DNA from: Calditrichota bacterium
GTDB lineage: Bacteria > Electryoneota > B3-LCP
Reading direction: 5' to 3'
Assembly (NCBI GenBank): GCA_020051775.1
Contig: JAGVQJ010000048.1
Coordinates: 1 to 64,000 of the forward strand
DNA: 64,000 bases
Every line of letters starts with the position of its first letter. The stretch's first letter is position 1. Shown here in pieces: positions 9,161 to 18,120 of the stretch. The position numbers were made by a program, and so were the translations under genes. The notes beneath the pieces are model-generated. The model worked only from the letters and a program-made list of their open reading frames with translations. It was not told the DNA's origin and ran no database searches.

Positions 9161-9195
9161 TTTTTCATTTTGCACTTTTTATCTTGCATTCATTT
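9161..9195. repeat. Heptanucleotide-periodic repeat
   Basis: Five imperfect 7-mers in a row (TTTTTCA, TTTTGCA, CTTTTTA, TCTTGCA, TTCATTT) run into the end of the beta-helix gene. Confidence 0.5.
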
Positions 9196-11337
9196 GAGCG
9201 AAACCATCTTCAGAGTCGAGGCACAATTTCCAACCGTCAACCGGGCAAGATAGACACCCGAGGATAAATCCGACCCATCGAAGGTGACCTCGTGGGAACC
9301 GGCTTCCCTCCAACCATTAACCAGGGTCGTTACCAGTCTCCCGGCAGTGTCGTAGACCTTCAGGCGGACAAGGCTGCTTGTTGGTAGTTGGTAGTAGATA
9401 GCGGTGGAAGCATTAAAGGGGTTGGGATGGGAGGAGTGAAGGATGAAGGATGAAGGATAAATTTCTTGGGGATTAACACTTTCGACTCTCAACTCATCGC
9501 CCGAATTAGTCCAGTGACTAAACCCTGAATCCTGAATCCCGGATCCGAGTTTCCCAAACATGAAGATGTCTTTGCTGGTGTCCGATCCCACTACGGCATA
9601 AGCGTTATAATGATAGACACCCATCGAGGCTGAGCCGGGTACGGCTTGCAAACGCACCGGAGCCAGGATCGTACTCGCAGGTACGGTGACTGTTACCGGC
9701 CCTAAGACCGGGCCGAAGGTGCTGCTGTCAGGCAGGGTAACGTCGCACCAGACCAGTGCATTATAAGGCGAAGGATCGTGATTACTCAGGCGCAAAGTGT
9801 AATCCATACTGCCACCTTCTGTCTGGATCAAATACGGAAATTCGTGCGGAGTGAGAAGAACGCTAATGGGGAACCGCTGCTCGTAGTTGAAAGCTCCCAT
9901 GTCGGAACGGGTGCCGTCGGGATCTAAAGAATCGGGGTGGCCGGCATCAATACAGGGGCTACCCCACAATAGCCGGTAGTCGTCGTGATGCGGATCAACG
10001 AAAAGCGGATCGCTATCAATCATACTGAGGCCAGGCCAACCGGATTGAATATCGCAATAGCTTGCGTTCAAACTGCAAACCGGGGAGGTAATATAAATTT
10101 CGGGATCGCTGTTGTTCCAGAGTATGCTGTTTTCAAGAGTGGTTTCGTTCGGAGCATTGCCATGTATCCTTAACGAACCACCACTTTCATTTGAAATATT
10201 AGATACAAAACTGTTTTTGTAGATTATTGAACTGCATCCATAGGAATAAAAACCCCCACCAAAGCCCGCAGTATTGCGGGCAAAGATATTGTTTCGCACG
10301 ATGGGGGTTGTGAATTCTGTGCAATAGACTCCACCGCCACAGTAGGCCGTATGATTCCAAAGCAGGAAATTATTCTCAACAATTGGCGACCCATTCGACC
10401 AAAGAAAAATACCTCCTCCGCCGTTAAAAGGACCGACAGCGTTATTGAATTTAATAATGTTTCCTTTTATTAGAGGGCTACAATGATAAGAAAAAATACC
10501 CCCCCCGCTCCCTGCATTTTGAGCTTCGTTGCCAGTGATGCAATTATTTATGATTTGTGCATTGCTCCATCTCAAGTATACCCCGCCTCCCTGATCGCCC
10601 TTATTGTGAACTATAATATTGTTGTAGGCAAAAATTTCTGACGTGTCAGCTGCTGAGATCCCCCCGCTATTATTATTGATGATGACATTATTGCATATCA
10701 CTGCATCAGCGTTCCTTTGACACCGAATCCCGGCATCAAAATCCGCTATATTATCAATTACTAAATTATAGGCGATCAGGAGATCAGATAAATCGGCACA
10801 AATGGCTCCGCCATATTGAGCTGAATTTCTTTTGAACTTGCAATGAAGAATTTTACAATCAGCTCCCATGGTACTGTAAATAGCACCCCCGCGATACACT
10901 GCATGACAGCTATCGAACCAGCAATTTTCGATGGTGGCACTAGTTGAAACCGAGTAAATAGCACCACCATAATTTGCCGATCCGTGACGAAAACGGCAAT
11001 AGGCGAAACATGAAGAATCCGAGGCGTTATTCAGAAGAATGCCTTTCCAATGGCCGTTGGGCGAGGCAACCTCAAAAAGGATTGAATCCTGCAGGTTGCC
11101 GATGGCGGTTATTAAGGAACCGGTTTGCACTTGGAATTGGACATTGGCAGCAAACAGTACTTTTACACCCGGTTCAATTGACAGCGACTGCCCCGTTGGA
11201 ACGACAATCTCCCCCGTCACCAATACCGTATCCACATCCCACACGCCGGAGACGTTCCCGGTTACGGTGATGTGATCCGCGATGGCCTGGTTGGTAACCA
11301 GCCTAAAAATTAGCAGAGAGATGAAAAGCCGCAGCAT
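9190..11337 (-). CDS. Secreted right-handed beta-helix protein with sorting domain
   Basis: 715 residues with a signal peptide (cleavage probably after AIADH, residue 20-22). Residues 30-470 consist of parallel beta-helix rungs in which GG(A/G)IY, GGGVY and NN.I motifs recur every 22-25 residues, the pattern of polysaccharide-active or adhesive beta-helices. The end of the helix holds SPCIDAGHPD, common in choice-of-anchor beta-helix proteins. Residues 490-595 are the beta-sandwich module shared with six other secreted proteins here. The last 80 residues are a T9SS type A sorting domain starting HPNPFNASTAIYYQL. Probably cell-surface or extracellular; substrate unknown. A TTGATT box with the palindromic upstream motif lies at 11369-11412. 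Confidence 0.85.
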   Translation of the reverse strand: MLRLFISLLIFRLVTNQAIADHITVTGNVSGVWDVDTVLVTGEIVVPTGQSLSIEPGVKVLFAANVQFQVQTGSLITAIGNLQDSILFEVASPNGHWKGILLNNASDSSCFAYCRFRHGSANYGGAIYSVSTSATIENCWFDSCHAVYRGGAIYSTMGADCKILHCKFKRNSAQYGGAICADLSDLLIAYNLVIDNIADFDAGIRCQRNADAVICNNVIINNNSGGISAADTSEIFAYNNIIVHNKGDQGGGVYLRWSNAQIINNCITGNEAQNAGSGGGIFSYHCSPLIKGNIIKFNNAVGPFNGGGGIFLWSNGSPIVENNFLLWNHTAYCGGGVYCTEFTTPIVRNNIFARNTAGFGGGFYSYGCSSIIYKNSFVSNISNESGGSLRIHGNAPNETTLENSILWNNSDPEIYITSPVCSLNASYCDIQSGWPGLSMIDSDPLFVDPHHDDYRLLWGSPCIDAGHPDSLDPDGTRSDMGAFNYEQRFPISVLLTPHEFPYLIQTEGGSMDYTLRLSNHDPSPYNALVWCDVTLPDSSTFGPVLGPVTVTVPASTILAPVRLQAVPGSASMGVYHYNAYAVVGSDTSKDIFMFGKLGSGIQDSGFSHWTNSGDELRVESVNPQEIYPSSFILHSSHPNPFNASTAIYYQLPTSSLVRLKVYDTAGRLVTTLVNGWREAGSHEVTFDGSDLSSGVYLARLTVGNCASTLKMVSLK
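9431..9458. repeat. GAAGGAT heptamer repeat inside coding sequence
   Basis: GAGGAGT is followed by three perfect GAAGGAT units (9438-9458). They encode the SSFILHSS linker just before the sorting domain of the 9190-11337 gene. The complementary unit ATCCTTC recurs at 15882-15909. Confidence 0.8.
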
Positions 11338-11368
11338 ATTAACCTCCTGGCTTGGGACATATTACTCA

Positions 11369-11412
11369 AAGGTAACTATACTTTCGGTTAAAATCAAGCG
11401 CAATTTTTTGCA
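11369..11412 (-). promoter_or_regulatory. Promoter with palindromic upstream motif
   Basis: Minus strand: TTGATT (11397-11392) and, after 17 nt, a weak TACCTT (11374-11369). Directly upstream of the -35 box is TGCAAAAAATTGCGC (11412-11398), a motif shared with the promoters at 43348, 59121 and 63924. Confidence 0.5.
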
Positions 11413-11576
11413 CCACGCCTAAATATTCATTTTTGGGAGGGATAACAAGGCGGATATTGGATTAGGAATGAGCATCCAAGGAGGTTTACTTTGAGAGACG
11501 GAAATAATACCATCCCTGTATCTCAAGTTCGGAAGATTTTACACGATATCTATTGTGGGCGAATCTTGAGTAATGT

Positions 11577-11993
11577 CTACTTTACGAGACGCTCGATATG
11601 TCGAGATAGGTCATCAAGACTGAACGGTTTGGGCAGGAATCCGTCGGCATTGTATTGCTGAATTTTACGCTTTACGGAGTCGTTGTAGCATCCGGACATC
11701 AGCAACACGGGAAGGTCAGGTCGTTGAGCTTTTACCCTTCGTAAAAGATCCAGACCGGAACTGCCTGGCATCTGGATGTCGCTGATGACTAAATCTACCC
11801 GAATGTTTACCAGTTTTTGCAGGGCTTGGTCGGCATCTGAAGCCAGTATGGGGTGATAGCCCAAATAATCTACCATCTGCTCCATCAACTCGCGCATAGC
11901 ATTATCATCATCCACGACCAGAAAATTTTTTCTCGATTGCCGTGATCGGCTGTAATCCCGGCGAATTCGCGCGTTTGGCATAGATGCATCCAT
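11577..11993 (-). CDS. Stand-alone response regulator (receiver domain only)
   Basis: 138 residues. After a basic N-terminus of about 23 residues comes one CheY-like receiver: acidic pocket D28/D29, phosphoacceptor D72 in ISDIQMPG, S100, and K122 in LPKPF. No output domain follows, so it acts through a partner protein as in CheY or Spo0F. No kinase is adjacent. The gene stands alone in its transcription unit; a weak TTGCGC-17-TATACG pair is present about 60 nt upstream. ATG at 11993 is used, but an internal ATG at residue 5 is also possible. Confidence 0.92.
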   Translation of the reverse strand: MDASMPNARIRRDYSRSRQSRKNFLVVDDDNAMRELMEQMVDYLGYHPILASDADQALQKLVNIRVDLVISDIQMPGSSGLDLLRRVKAQRPDLPVLLMSGCYNDSVKRKIQQYNADGFLPKPFSLDDLSRHIERLVK

Positions 11994-12200
11994 CTTGTCT
12001 CCTTTCAGTCATCCTACAAAACCTACCCTAAGGCATCGTATATCATACATCAGATCCTTGCGCAATCTTGGATGACCGCAAATAATGTACCATAGTTAAC
12101 ATTGCGATGGTTGTACGAAATTCTACGAATTTCATTTGACCAAAAGGAAAGAAAGTTACTATGAGATAGTGCATAGATTGCAGAGTTAAAGGAGGATAAA

Positions 12201-12240
12201 ACACGACGGCCGACCCGTGGAACGATGGATCGGCCGTGTT
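12201..12240 (-). terminator. Terminator-like hairpin after 12277-13467
   Basis: The stem TCGGCCG/CGGCCGA (12230-12236 with 12207-12213) extends outward with ACAC/GTGT. Minus-strand TTTTATCC follows the hairpin. It lies about 36 nt after the stop of the secreted-protein gene. Confidence 0.6.
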
Positions 12241-12276
12241 TTGCTATGTATGCTGCACGTGATGATGATGGGGGGG

Positions 12277-13467
12277 CTATTTAACCAAAAGCGTTTTCTG
12301 GGTGTAGACAAATCCACCAGCTTTCATCTGCACCAAATAGAGACCGGAGGCAATGCCCTGGGCATTCCAGGAAACGCTGTGATAACCGGCATCCAGACGC
12401 TTATCAACCAGGGTAGTCACACGGCTGCCGAGAATGTTGTAAACCTCGATGCGCACCGAGGAAGCCTGGGGTAGACCGAATTGGAATTGCGCTGTTGGGT
12501 TGAAAGGGTTCGGATAAGGCGTCCCCAAAAAGAAGACATTGGGGATCTCTGCCACCGGTTCGGAGCCTTCCCAGCCAGAGGTTTCCCACCCCAGGAAGTC
12601 ATCCGGCAGCCCGTCTGCTCCTCCGGCTCCCTGTTTTTCGAAGGGGAAAGCATCCTGATGCACGATCTGATTGGGTTCCATGTCACCAACATGAGCACGG
12701 TAACCGTAAACGCCAGGCGGAGCACTCATGGGCACCGACTGAGTCATCTGACGGGTGAGGGTGGTATTAGCGGGCAGGTTCAGGTTCAAGCGCTGGAAAA
12801 TCGGCCCATAGATCGTGCCGTTGGGTAACATAACGTTGATCCAGACGTCGGTGAGCTGAGATTGAGTCGTGGTGTTGTGCACCTGGATAGTATATTGGAA
12901 ATTGCCGCCGCTTGGTCCAATCACAATCGGCGAGCCGGTGGGAATCAGGTCCACCGTAATGATAGGCGTGGAACCCAGAATTCGGTTCATCGTCGGTGGA
13001 AACTGTACCCCGTAAATCGTCGGCGCGTTCATGGGCGGCATCGAGTACTGGATAACCGATTCGGAGAAATATGTTCCCTGTATCGGTGTGGTGGCATGGA
13101 AAGCGCGCACATAACACAAACCGGTGCTTGTAGTTACAGTTCCCGGCAGGACGAACGTTCCGGCCGAAGGGGCTCCGCCGGTGATTCCCGCCTGGCAAGT
13201 TCCCATCAGCACGTCATCGCCGGTGGGAGCGCCCCAGAAACCGGGTTGAGTCGAAGGGTTATCCATGCCGTCTCCATCGGCGTCCCAGATCAATTGCAAT
13301 AGGGAGCCGACTGCCAGCGGTTGGCCGTTCTCATCAGCAACCACGCCGAAGAAGCCCGAAGCGTAGTTGGTCGCGGTAACCATAAATGGTTGGGCATGCA
13401 AGCCCAATACGATGAAGCCTAAGAGAATGAGCGGGAGCAGAATTAAAGGGAAAGTCATTTTTTTCAT
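12277..13467 (-). CDS. Secreted protein with shared beta-module and sorting domain
   Basis: 396 residues. A signal peptide (hydrophobic run to LGLHAQP, about residue 26) is followed by an unfamiliar domain to about 165 with a possible calcium-type DADGDGMD (63-70). Next come the shared beta-sandwich module (about 168-275) and the T9SS sorting domain beginning TPYPNPFNPTAQFQF. Its start codon overlaps the stop of 13464-14288 (ATGA), so the two are translated in series. Function unknown; probably a surface or exported protein acting with its neighbour. Confidence 0.75.
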   Translation of the reverse strand: MKKMTFPLILLPLILLGFIVLGLHAQPFMVTATNYASGFFGVVADENGQPLAVGSLLQLIWDADGDGMDNPSTQPGFWGAPTGDDVLMGTCQAGITGGAPSAGTFVLPGTVTTSTGLCYVRAFHATTPIQGTYFSESVIQYSMPPMNAPTIYGVQFPPTMNRILGSTPIITVDLIPTGSPIVIGPSGGNFQYTIQVHNTTTQSQLTDVWINVMLPNGTIYGPIFQRLNLNLPANTTLTRQMTQSVPMSAPPGVYGYRAHVGDMEPNQIVHQDAFPFEKQGAGGADGLPDDFLGWETSGWEGSEPVAEIPNVFFLGTPYPNPFNPTAQFQFGLPQASSVRIEVYNILGSRVTTLVDKRLDAGYHSVSWNAQGIASGLYLVQMKAGGFVYTQKTLLVK

Positions 13468-14288
13468 TGTTCACCTCCTGAAATAACAGGAGCAGATGCA
13501 GGTACAACTGGCAGCAGTGCCGGAAAAGTACCCGAAACAGGGGTATTGGTTACCACTTCGGGTGTAGGTAACAATCCGGAGGCGCCCATGATGGGCTGTG
13601 GATAATTGGACCAATTGAAGCCTGTATGGCCGGGAGCCACGTAAAGCCAGTAGCCCTTTAAAGGTTCCAGTTGCGTTAAATTGCCTTGCCAGACACCGGT
13701 CTGGTTTTTCCAAGCGTATTGGAAGGAACCGTTCAGAGCGTCATAGCTCATGACCAGGTCGGATTGGAAGAGATAATTGCCGCCTGTAAAGCCGGTAAGT
13801 CCGGCCTGGGATAGTGGCGCGGGCGTCGCCCAAACGCTGCCTACGGCATTATAACCGGGAGTCATGGAACCCATAGCGTAAGATGGAGTTTCCACCACGT
13901 TGCCGAAGGTCATCAAAATCTGGGATTCCGGGTGAGTGGGTGGCACGTAAATCCAGTAGCTCTGGGTTTCGGAGAAGACGGTAAAATCCCCTTGCCAGGT
14001 GGAAGTGCCGGTATTATACCAAATCATCTGGAACTGGTTGGTGGTATGATCCCAACGCAGCACCTGGTCGGATTCGGAGGCGGTGGCGCCGCCGGTGAGT
14101 TGTCCGGCAAGCACATAGTTAACGCTCTTGTTGGCCGTTAACAACGGGAACGAGACCTGGGTGAATCCGCGAGGCACGTCTAACTTCCAGAAACCAACGG
14201 TGTTGGAAGGCCCGGATTCCGTCGCGTTCACCCGGCACAAGAAGCTTGCTAACAAGACCAGAACCGTGCCGGTAACCCGCCCTGACAT
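13464..14288 (-). CDS. Secreted two-repeat protein of unknown function
   Basis: About 274 residues from ATG at 14288, chosen because AGGAG sits 7 nt upstream and a signal peptide (TGTVLVLLASFLCRVNAT) follows at once. A longer frame starts inside the -35 box and is unlikely. Two internal repeats share the layout LTGG, then SD.V..(W/Y)D, FQ..W.N, WQG, and YW(I/L)YV.P. The second repeat covers about 135-225. The C-terminal 40 residues are rich in Pro, Val and Thr with no sorting domain. It shares a coupled transcript with 12277-13467, which does have one, so the two may form a complex. I do not recognise the family. Confidence 0.65.
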   Translation of the reverse strand: MSGRVTGTVLVLLASFLCRVNATESGPSNTVGFWKLDVPRGFTQVSFPLLTANKSVNYVLAGQLTGGATASESDQVLRWDHTTNQFQMIWYNTGTSTWQGDFTVFSETQSYWIYVPPTHPESQILMTFGNVVETPSYAMGSMTPGYNAVGSVWATPAPLSQAGLTGFTGGNYLFQSDLVMSYDALNGSFQYAWKNQTGVWQGNLTQLEPLKGYWLYVAPGHTGFNWSNYPQPIMGASGLLPTPEVVTNTPVSGTFPALLPVVPASAPVISGGEQ

Positions 14289-14325
14289 GGTCACTCCTAT
14301 GGCATATTCCTGACAGTCGAAAGAT

Positions 14326-14354
14326 AATATAAGATGAAATCTGCTCAAATGCAA
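14326..14354 (-). promoter_or_regulatory. Promoter TTGCAT-17-TATATT
   Basis: Minus strand: TTGCAT (14354-14349), 17-nt spacer, TATATT (14331-14326), 37 nt before the ATG at 14288. It fixes the start of the downstream gene. Confidence 0.75.
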
Positions 14355-14436
14355 GGATTATTTTAGTTCTTGTCCCGAATGTCGAAGCCGCATAATCCCT
14401 GCTATGGAAAAATCTGTCGCTGATTCAATAAAGCGC

Positions 14437-14955
14437 TCAGTGCGGGGCAACAGCCGTGCTGTCGAAGCTCAAGTCCTGATACTGGGCGGGATTCAGCTTA
14501 GGTGATTCTGCCGTAAAGGTTGCAATCGCCCAGATTTCTTCATCTTTAAGCGTGCCTTCATATTTCGGCATGCCGGACATTTTGATGCCGTTTTTTACGA
14601 TCCAGAAAAGTTGGGGAACAGACCATTCATTAGCCTCCTTGGTCAGATCCGGCGCCTGGGGATACATACTGGTGGCGCCGGGCTTGATACCCGGGGCGCC
14701 GTGACAGCCCTGGCATCGCTGGGAATAAAGGCGCGCTCCGGCGCGAAGGGTGGCTGGCTCCTGCACGGTCGCGGGAGTTTGCAGACCAGAAGCATGGTGT
14801 GCCACGGAGCGATCCAGAGTGAGATCCAACACTGAAAGCGTGAGGGCATTGTGGTGAGCAGTAGCGCCGATATTGTACCAACCGGACAGTAAGTAGGCGT
14901 AGCACACCAGAGCAACCCCCACCAGCGTGAGGACCACAGTAGACAATGTTTTCAT
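14437..14955 (-). CDS. Membrane-anchored monoheme cytochrome c
   Basis: 172 residues. An N-terminal hydrophobic segment (4-30) is a signal or anchor. A class I cytochrome c domain covers 70-155 with haem motif CQGCH (C81, C84, H85) and a probable distal methionine in KMSGMPKYEG (M126 or M129). The final EEIWAIATF helix is typical. It faces the periplasm and carries single electrons. It is not next to a terminal oxidase; possible partners are the multihaem cytochromes of 30.8-42.1 kb, but nothing in the sequence shows that. Confidence 0.88.
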   Translation of the reverse strand: MKTLSTVVLTLVGVALVCYAYLLSGWYNIGATAHHNALTLSVLDLTLDRSVAHHASGLQTPATVQEPATLRAGARLYSQRCQGCHGAPGIKPGATSMYPQAPDLTKEANEWSVPQLFWIVKNGIKMSGMPKYEGTLKDEEIWAIATFTAESPKLNPAQYQDLSFDSTAVAPH

Positions 14956-15142
14956 GAGACTTTTCCCCGACTAATCGAAGATGACAGCCAATTTGTTATT
15001 ATTTAGACTATACGGTAAGAATCCGGGTATATTGGGACGTGGCGGGTAACGTCTTCACTTTCAACCCTAACCTGTGTAATCATTGTCGGAGTGATTTTTC
15101 GATTTCTACTCCCCAAGCGTTCAGCATCTCCCCCATTTCTGC

Positions 15143-15171
15143 TTGAACTGAGCATTGTGAATCCTTATATT
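15143..15171 (+). promoter_or_regulatory. Promoter TTGAAC-17-TATATT
   Basis: TTGAAC (15143-15148), 17-nt spacer, TATATT (15166-15171), about 55 nt before the ATG at 15228. It drives the plus-strand group 15228-17487 from a 272-nt divergent gap. Confidence 0.7.
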
Positions 15172-15227
15172 ATAGTTTTCCCCTTCTGCCAAATCTGGCG
15201 CCATGCTAAACTGGGATAATCCGATCC

Positions 15228-15878
15228 ATGCCGTCCACAAGTAGTAAACTTCTGTGGGTGATTCTCTTCGCCGCCGCGATGGCCTACCTGGAATCAGCGG
15301 TAGTGGTTTATCTGCGGGCTCTCTATTACCCGCACGGGTTTGATTTTCCTCTCGTCATGGCGCCGCTGGACGCCGTCCTGGCTGTCGAGATCGGCCGTGA
15401 AGCCGCTACGATCGTCATGTTGGTGGCGATCGGCATCCTGTGCGGACGCAGTCCCCTGGAACGATTCGCTTGGGTGATGCTGTCGTTCGGAATCTGGGAC
15501 ATTATGTATTACGTTTGGCTCAAGGTCTTTATTGATTGGCCTGCGTCGCTGCTGACATGGGATATATTATTTCTGATCCCCGTGCCCTGGATCGGGCCGG
15601 TGCTCGCGCCGGTGCTGGTATCTCTGGCGTTAATCGGCGCGGGATTGTGGATCATAATCGCGATAGCTCGCAGCATTGTCTTAAAGCTGCCGTGGTGGGC
15701 ATGGTGGGCGGAGATCGGGGCGGGGTTGATCATCATTATTTCCTTTGTCCTGGATGTAAAGCAAGTCGTGGCGGGAGGCTACCCGCATCCATTCCGTTGG
15801 GAGATCTTTCTTGCAGGATTAATAGGTGGGTTGGGCGTTTTTGTGGCAACAGTACGAAAGGTGAAGCTCAAAAAATAA
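15228..15878 (+). CDS. Multi-pass membrane protein of unknown function
   Basis: 216 residues with six or so hydrophobic helices (about 8-30, 58-72, 80-100, 112-145, 160-178, 190-208) and a basic tail KVKLKK. The conserved-looking AYLESAVVVYLRALYYP and WDIMYYVWLKVF are reminiscent of small uncharacterised integral membrane proteins, but I do not recognise a named family. It lies upstream of trmB and a lipid-kinase-like gene on the same strand. Confidence 0.7.
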   Translation: MPSTSSKLLWVILFAAAMAYLESAVVVYLRALYYPHGFDFPLVMAPLDAVLAVEIGREAATIVMLVAIGILCGRSPLERFAWVMLSFGIWDIMYYVWLKVFIDWPASLLTWDILFLIPVPWIGPVLAPVLVSLALIGAGLWIIIAIARSIVLKLPWWAWWAEIGAGLIIIISFVLDVKQVVAGGYPHPFRWEIFLAGLIGGLGVFVATVRKVKLKK

Positions 15879-15881
15879 TTT

Positions 15882-15909
15882 CATCCTTCATCCTTCATTC
15901 CTCATCCTT
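15882..15909. repeat. CATCCTT heptamer repeat
   Basis: Four 7-mers, CATCCTT, CATCCTT, CATTCCT, CATCCTT, fill the gap between the membrane-protein gene and trmB and take the place of a ribosome site. The same unit in reverse complement is at 9438-9458. Confidence 0.8.
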
Positions 15910-15911
15910 TT

Positions 15912-16577
15912 ATGATTCCAGAATATCTCACAAATTACCTAAAGACTTTAAGCGCCCAGAACCGCCGGCTTTTTGATTCGCCGCTGGTCTGGTTATTCGA
16001 TCCGCCGGAGCTGCCCCTGGATCCCCGCAGTCAGTTTCCCACCCTGCAGCGAACTTTTCTGGAGATCGGATTCGGGCACGGTGAAGTACTGGAAGAGTTG
16101 GTCGTTCGCCATTCGAATACGGCTTTCGTGGGGATCGAGCGCCGACCCTTTCGCGTGCGTAAAGCATTGAAACGGCTGCAGCGCGCAGGCGTCTCCAATG
16201 TTGCGCTGATTCGTGCTAACCTGGATTTGGTTGACCGGCCGTTATTCGTCGAAAACAGCTTTGACGGGATCCTGGTCAACCACCCCGATCCCTGGCCTAA
16301 ACGACGACACGAACGCCATCGCTTTTTCCAACCGGCCAGGATGGATTGGTTGGCGAGTATTCTCTCCCCCGGTGGACAGATCGAGGTGACCAGCGACCAA
16401 GCGGCCTACTTCTTCACGATTCTGCATTTATTCGAGACCGATGCGCGCTTTGATAGCCTTCTGCCGCCGCCCTTTTATACAGCCGAGCAGGAACCGGGAC
16501 GGCCTGTCAGCCGATTCGAAAGACATAAACGCGCTGCCGGAGAGATAGTACGGTTGCTGCGATTCAGGAAAATATAA
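15912..16577 (+). CDS. trmB: tRNA (guanine-N7-)-methyltransferase
   Basis: 221 residues. A SAM-binding motif EIGFGHGEVL (51-60) and the TrmB signature NHPDPWPKRRHERHR (about 118-132) identify the enzyme that makes m7G46 in tRNAs. The C-terminal part keeps GGQIEVTSDQ. The usual residue after N in the signature is Phe; here it is His. No Shine-Dalgarno sequence precedes the ATG because the heptamer repeat occupies that place. Translation may depend on the upstream gene or start further downstream. Confidence 0.92.
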   Translation: MIPEYLTNYLKTLSAQNRRLFDSPLVWLFDPPELPLDPRSQFPTLQRTFLEIGFGHGEVLEELVVRHSNTAFVGIERRPFRVRKALKRLQRAGVSNVALIRANLDLVDRPLFVENSFDGILVNHPDPWPKRRHERHRFFQPARMDWLASILSPGGQIEVTSDQAAYFFTILHLFETDARFDSLLPPPFYTAEQEPGRPVSRFERHKRAAGEIVRLLRFRKI

Positions 16578-16578
16578 C

Positions 16579-17487
16579 ATGGAAAATCAAGCGCAATTCT
16601 TCCGCACGGTTTTTATCAGCAATCCCCGCTCAGGCTCGATGGGCAACAAGCGCAGTTTGATTCGCTTGATTGATCGCGTCTGGGGCGGAGCGAAAAAGCA
16701 TTATTCCATTCTGGTAACCACTCGGGCAGGGGAAGGCGAACGCCTGGCCAGAGAAGAGGCCGGCCGTGGCGCGGACCTGATTGTGGCCGTAGGTGGCGAT
16801 GGCACGCTGAACGAGGTAGTGCGCGGAGTATTGGGCACAAAAGCGGTCGTGGGTTTGCTGCCGGCCGGTTCGGGGAACGGTTTCGCCCGGCATTTCAATA
16901 TTCCTTTAAATCTGACCAAAGCCTGCCAGGGATTACTGCATCCCCGAGTCGTTCAATGCGATGTCGGCGTGGCTTCGGATAGGATTTTCATCGTCACGTT
17001 TGGCTGTGGTGTGGATGCTTCCATCAGCGACCGCTATCAGCACAGCACAGTGCGCGGTATGTTCTCCTATTTTTATCACGGTATCAGAGCATTCACTGAT
17101 TACCAAGGTATCGAAACACAGGTGCACGCCAACGGGCAACTCTTTTATGCCGGTCGCCCCCTGCTGTTGACGCTGGCAAACGTGCGAGGCTATGGCGGGG
17201 GTACAATCATTGCCCCGAACGCCAGCACCAGCGATGGATTATTAGATTTGGTTGCATTGAATTCTCTCGGACTTAAAGAAAGTATACTTCACTTGCGCGA
17301 GCTATTCAACGGAAGAATAGATGAAATCCCCGGCTATCATCATACTCAAATCCGTGAGGCTGTCATCGAACGCGCTCAAGATGGCGTCATTCACCTGGAC
17401 GGCGATCCCTATCCTGGAGATCGGGAAATTCGCATCCGCACCATACCCCAAGCCATTCCTCTGGCGCTGCCGGAGTATGGGCTTTAA
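16579..17487 (+). CDS. Diacylglycerol/lipid kinase family protein
   Basis: 302 residues with the DAGK/YegS/BmrU pattern: SNPRSGS (14-20), the nucleotide loop GGDGTLNEV (72-80), and GSGNGFARHF near 98. These enzymes phosphorylate lipid hydroxyls; the actual substrate (diacylglycerol, sphingosine-like or undecaprenol) is not evident. It starts one base after the trmB stop with AGGAAA upstream, so it is cotranscribed. Confidence 0.9.
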   Translation: MENQAQFFRTVFISNPRSGSMGNKRSLIRLIDRVWGGAKKHYSILVTTRAGEGERLAREEAGRGADLIVAVGGDGTLNEVVRGVLGTKAVVGLLPAGSGNGFARHFNIPLNLTKACQGLLHPRVVQCDVGVASDRIFIVTFGCGVDASISDRYQHSTVRGMFSYFYHGIRAFTDYQGIETQVHANGQLFYAGRPLLLTLANVRGYGGGTIIAPNASTSDGLLDLVALNSLGLKESILHLRELFNGRIDEIPGYHHTQIREAVIERAQDGVIHLDGDPYPGDREIRIRTIPQAIPLALPEYGL

Positions 17488-17541
17488 TCCGTGTAATCAT
17501 CACGATCACATCGGTAAAACAATTTTAGCGCTTGTTTCCAC

Positions 17542-17570
17542 TTGACTTTCAGAGAAAACCTGCTTAGATT
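17542..17570 (+). promoter_or_regulatory. Promoter TTGACT-17-TAGATT
   Basis: TTGACT (17542-17547), 17-nt spacer, TAGATT (17565-17570), about 60 nt before the ATG at 17632. It serves the matrixin operon 17632-19401. Confidence 0.7.
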
Positions 17571-17631
17571 ATGAACCGAGTCCGGCAAACACTCAGGCCG
17601 GCGGACTAACCTGGTTAAAAGGGAGTTCACC

Positions 17632-18102
17632 ATGAAATGGATAGCGAGGGCGGCGGCGACCAGTGTCTGTCTGGTCTTGTTAGCAGGGACCGGATGGGCT
17701 CTGCTGCCGAATTTTACCAAAGTGGATCTGATCCAACAGTCGGAAAGCATCGTGATGGGAACAGTTCTGGAAGTTAATTCTTCCTGGTCTGTAGATCACT
17801 CCGGGATTTTTACATACGTGCGGCTCGAGATCCGAGATCAGTTCAAAGGGCAACCGGTTGGGCAGGAAATCACCCTGCAAATTCCCGGTGGGCGCGTGGG
17901 CGAAATCACTCAGGTGGTTAGTGATGCGCCCAGCTTTGACGTGGGGCAGCAGGTTCTGGTTCATGTGTACACCCAGGATACCGGTTATCCTGGAGTGTAT
18001 GGATGGGAGAAGGGCAGCTTAACCGTTATGGGTGAGGCTATCCCCGATTACAATATGACCATAGAACAGTTCCGCCACCTGGTGGAAACAACCGCGAAGT
18101 AA
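17632..18102 (+). CDS. Small secreted companion of the metalloprotease
   Basis: 156 residues with a signal peptide to about GTGWA (residue 23). It continues as an all-beta domain: QSESIVMGTVLEV, LEIRDQFKG, then LQIPGGRVGEI and FDVGQQVLVHVYT. Proteins with this FKG...GGxxG layout are found next to matrixin-type proteases in other bacteria as I recall, but no function is established. A good site (AAGGGAG) precedes the start, and the gene ends 18 nt before the protease gene, so they share a transcript. An inhibitor, chaperone or adaptor role is speculation. Confidence 0.7.
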   Translation: MKWIARAAATSVCLVLLAGTGWALLPNFTKVDLIQQSESIVMGTVLEVNSSWSVDHSGIFTYVRLEIRDQFKGQPVGQEITLQIPGGRVGEITQVVSDAPSFDVGQQVLVHVYTQDTGYPGVYGWEKGSLTVMGEAIPDYNMTIEQFRHLVETTAK

Positions 18103-18120
18103 CCGGAAAGGAGATCAATC

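Noticed and set aside
14289-14354. Longer N-terminus for the two-repeat secreted protein
   Set aside because: The extra codons would begin inside the -35 hexamer of a consensus promoter, and a good ribosome site precedes the internal ATG at 14288.
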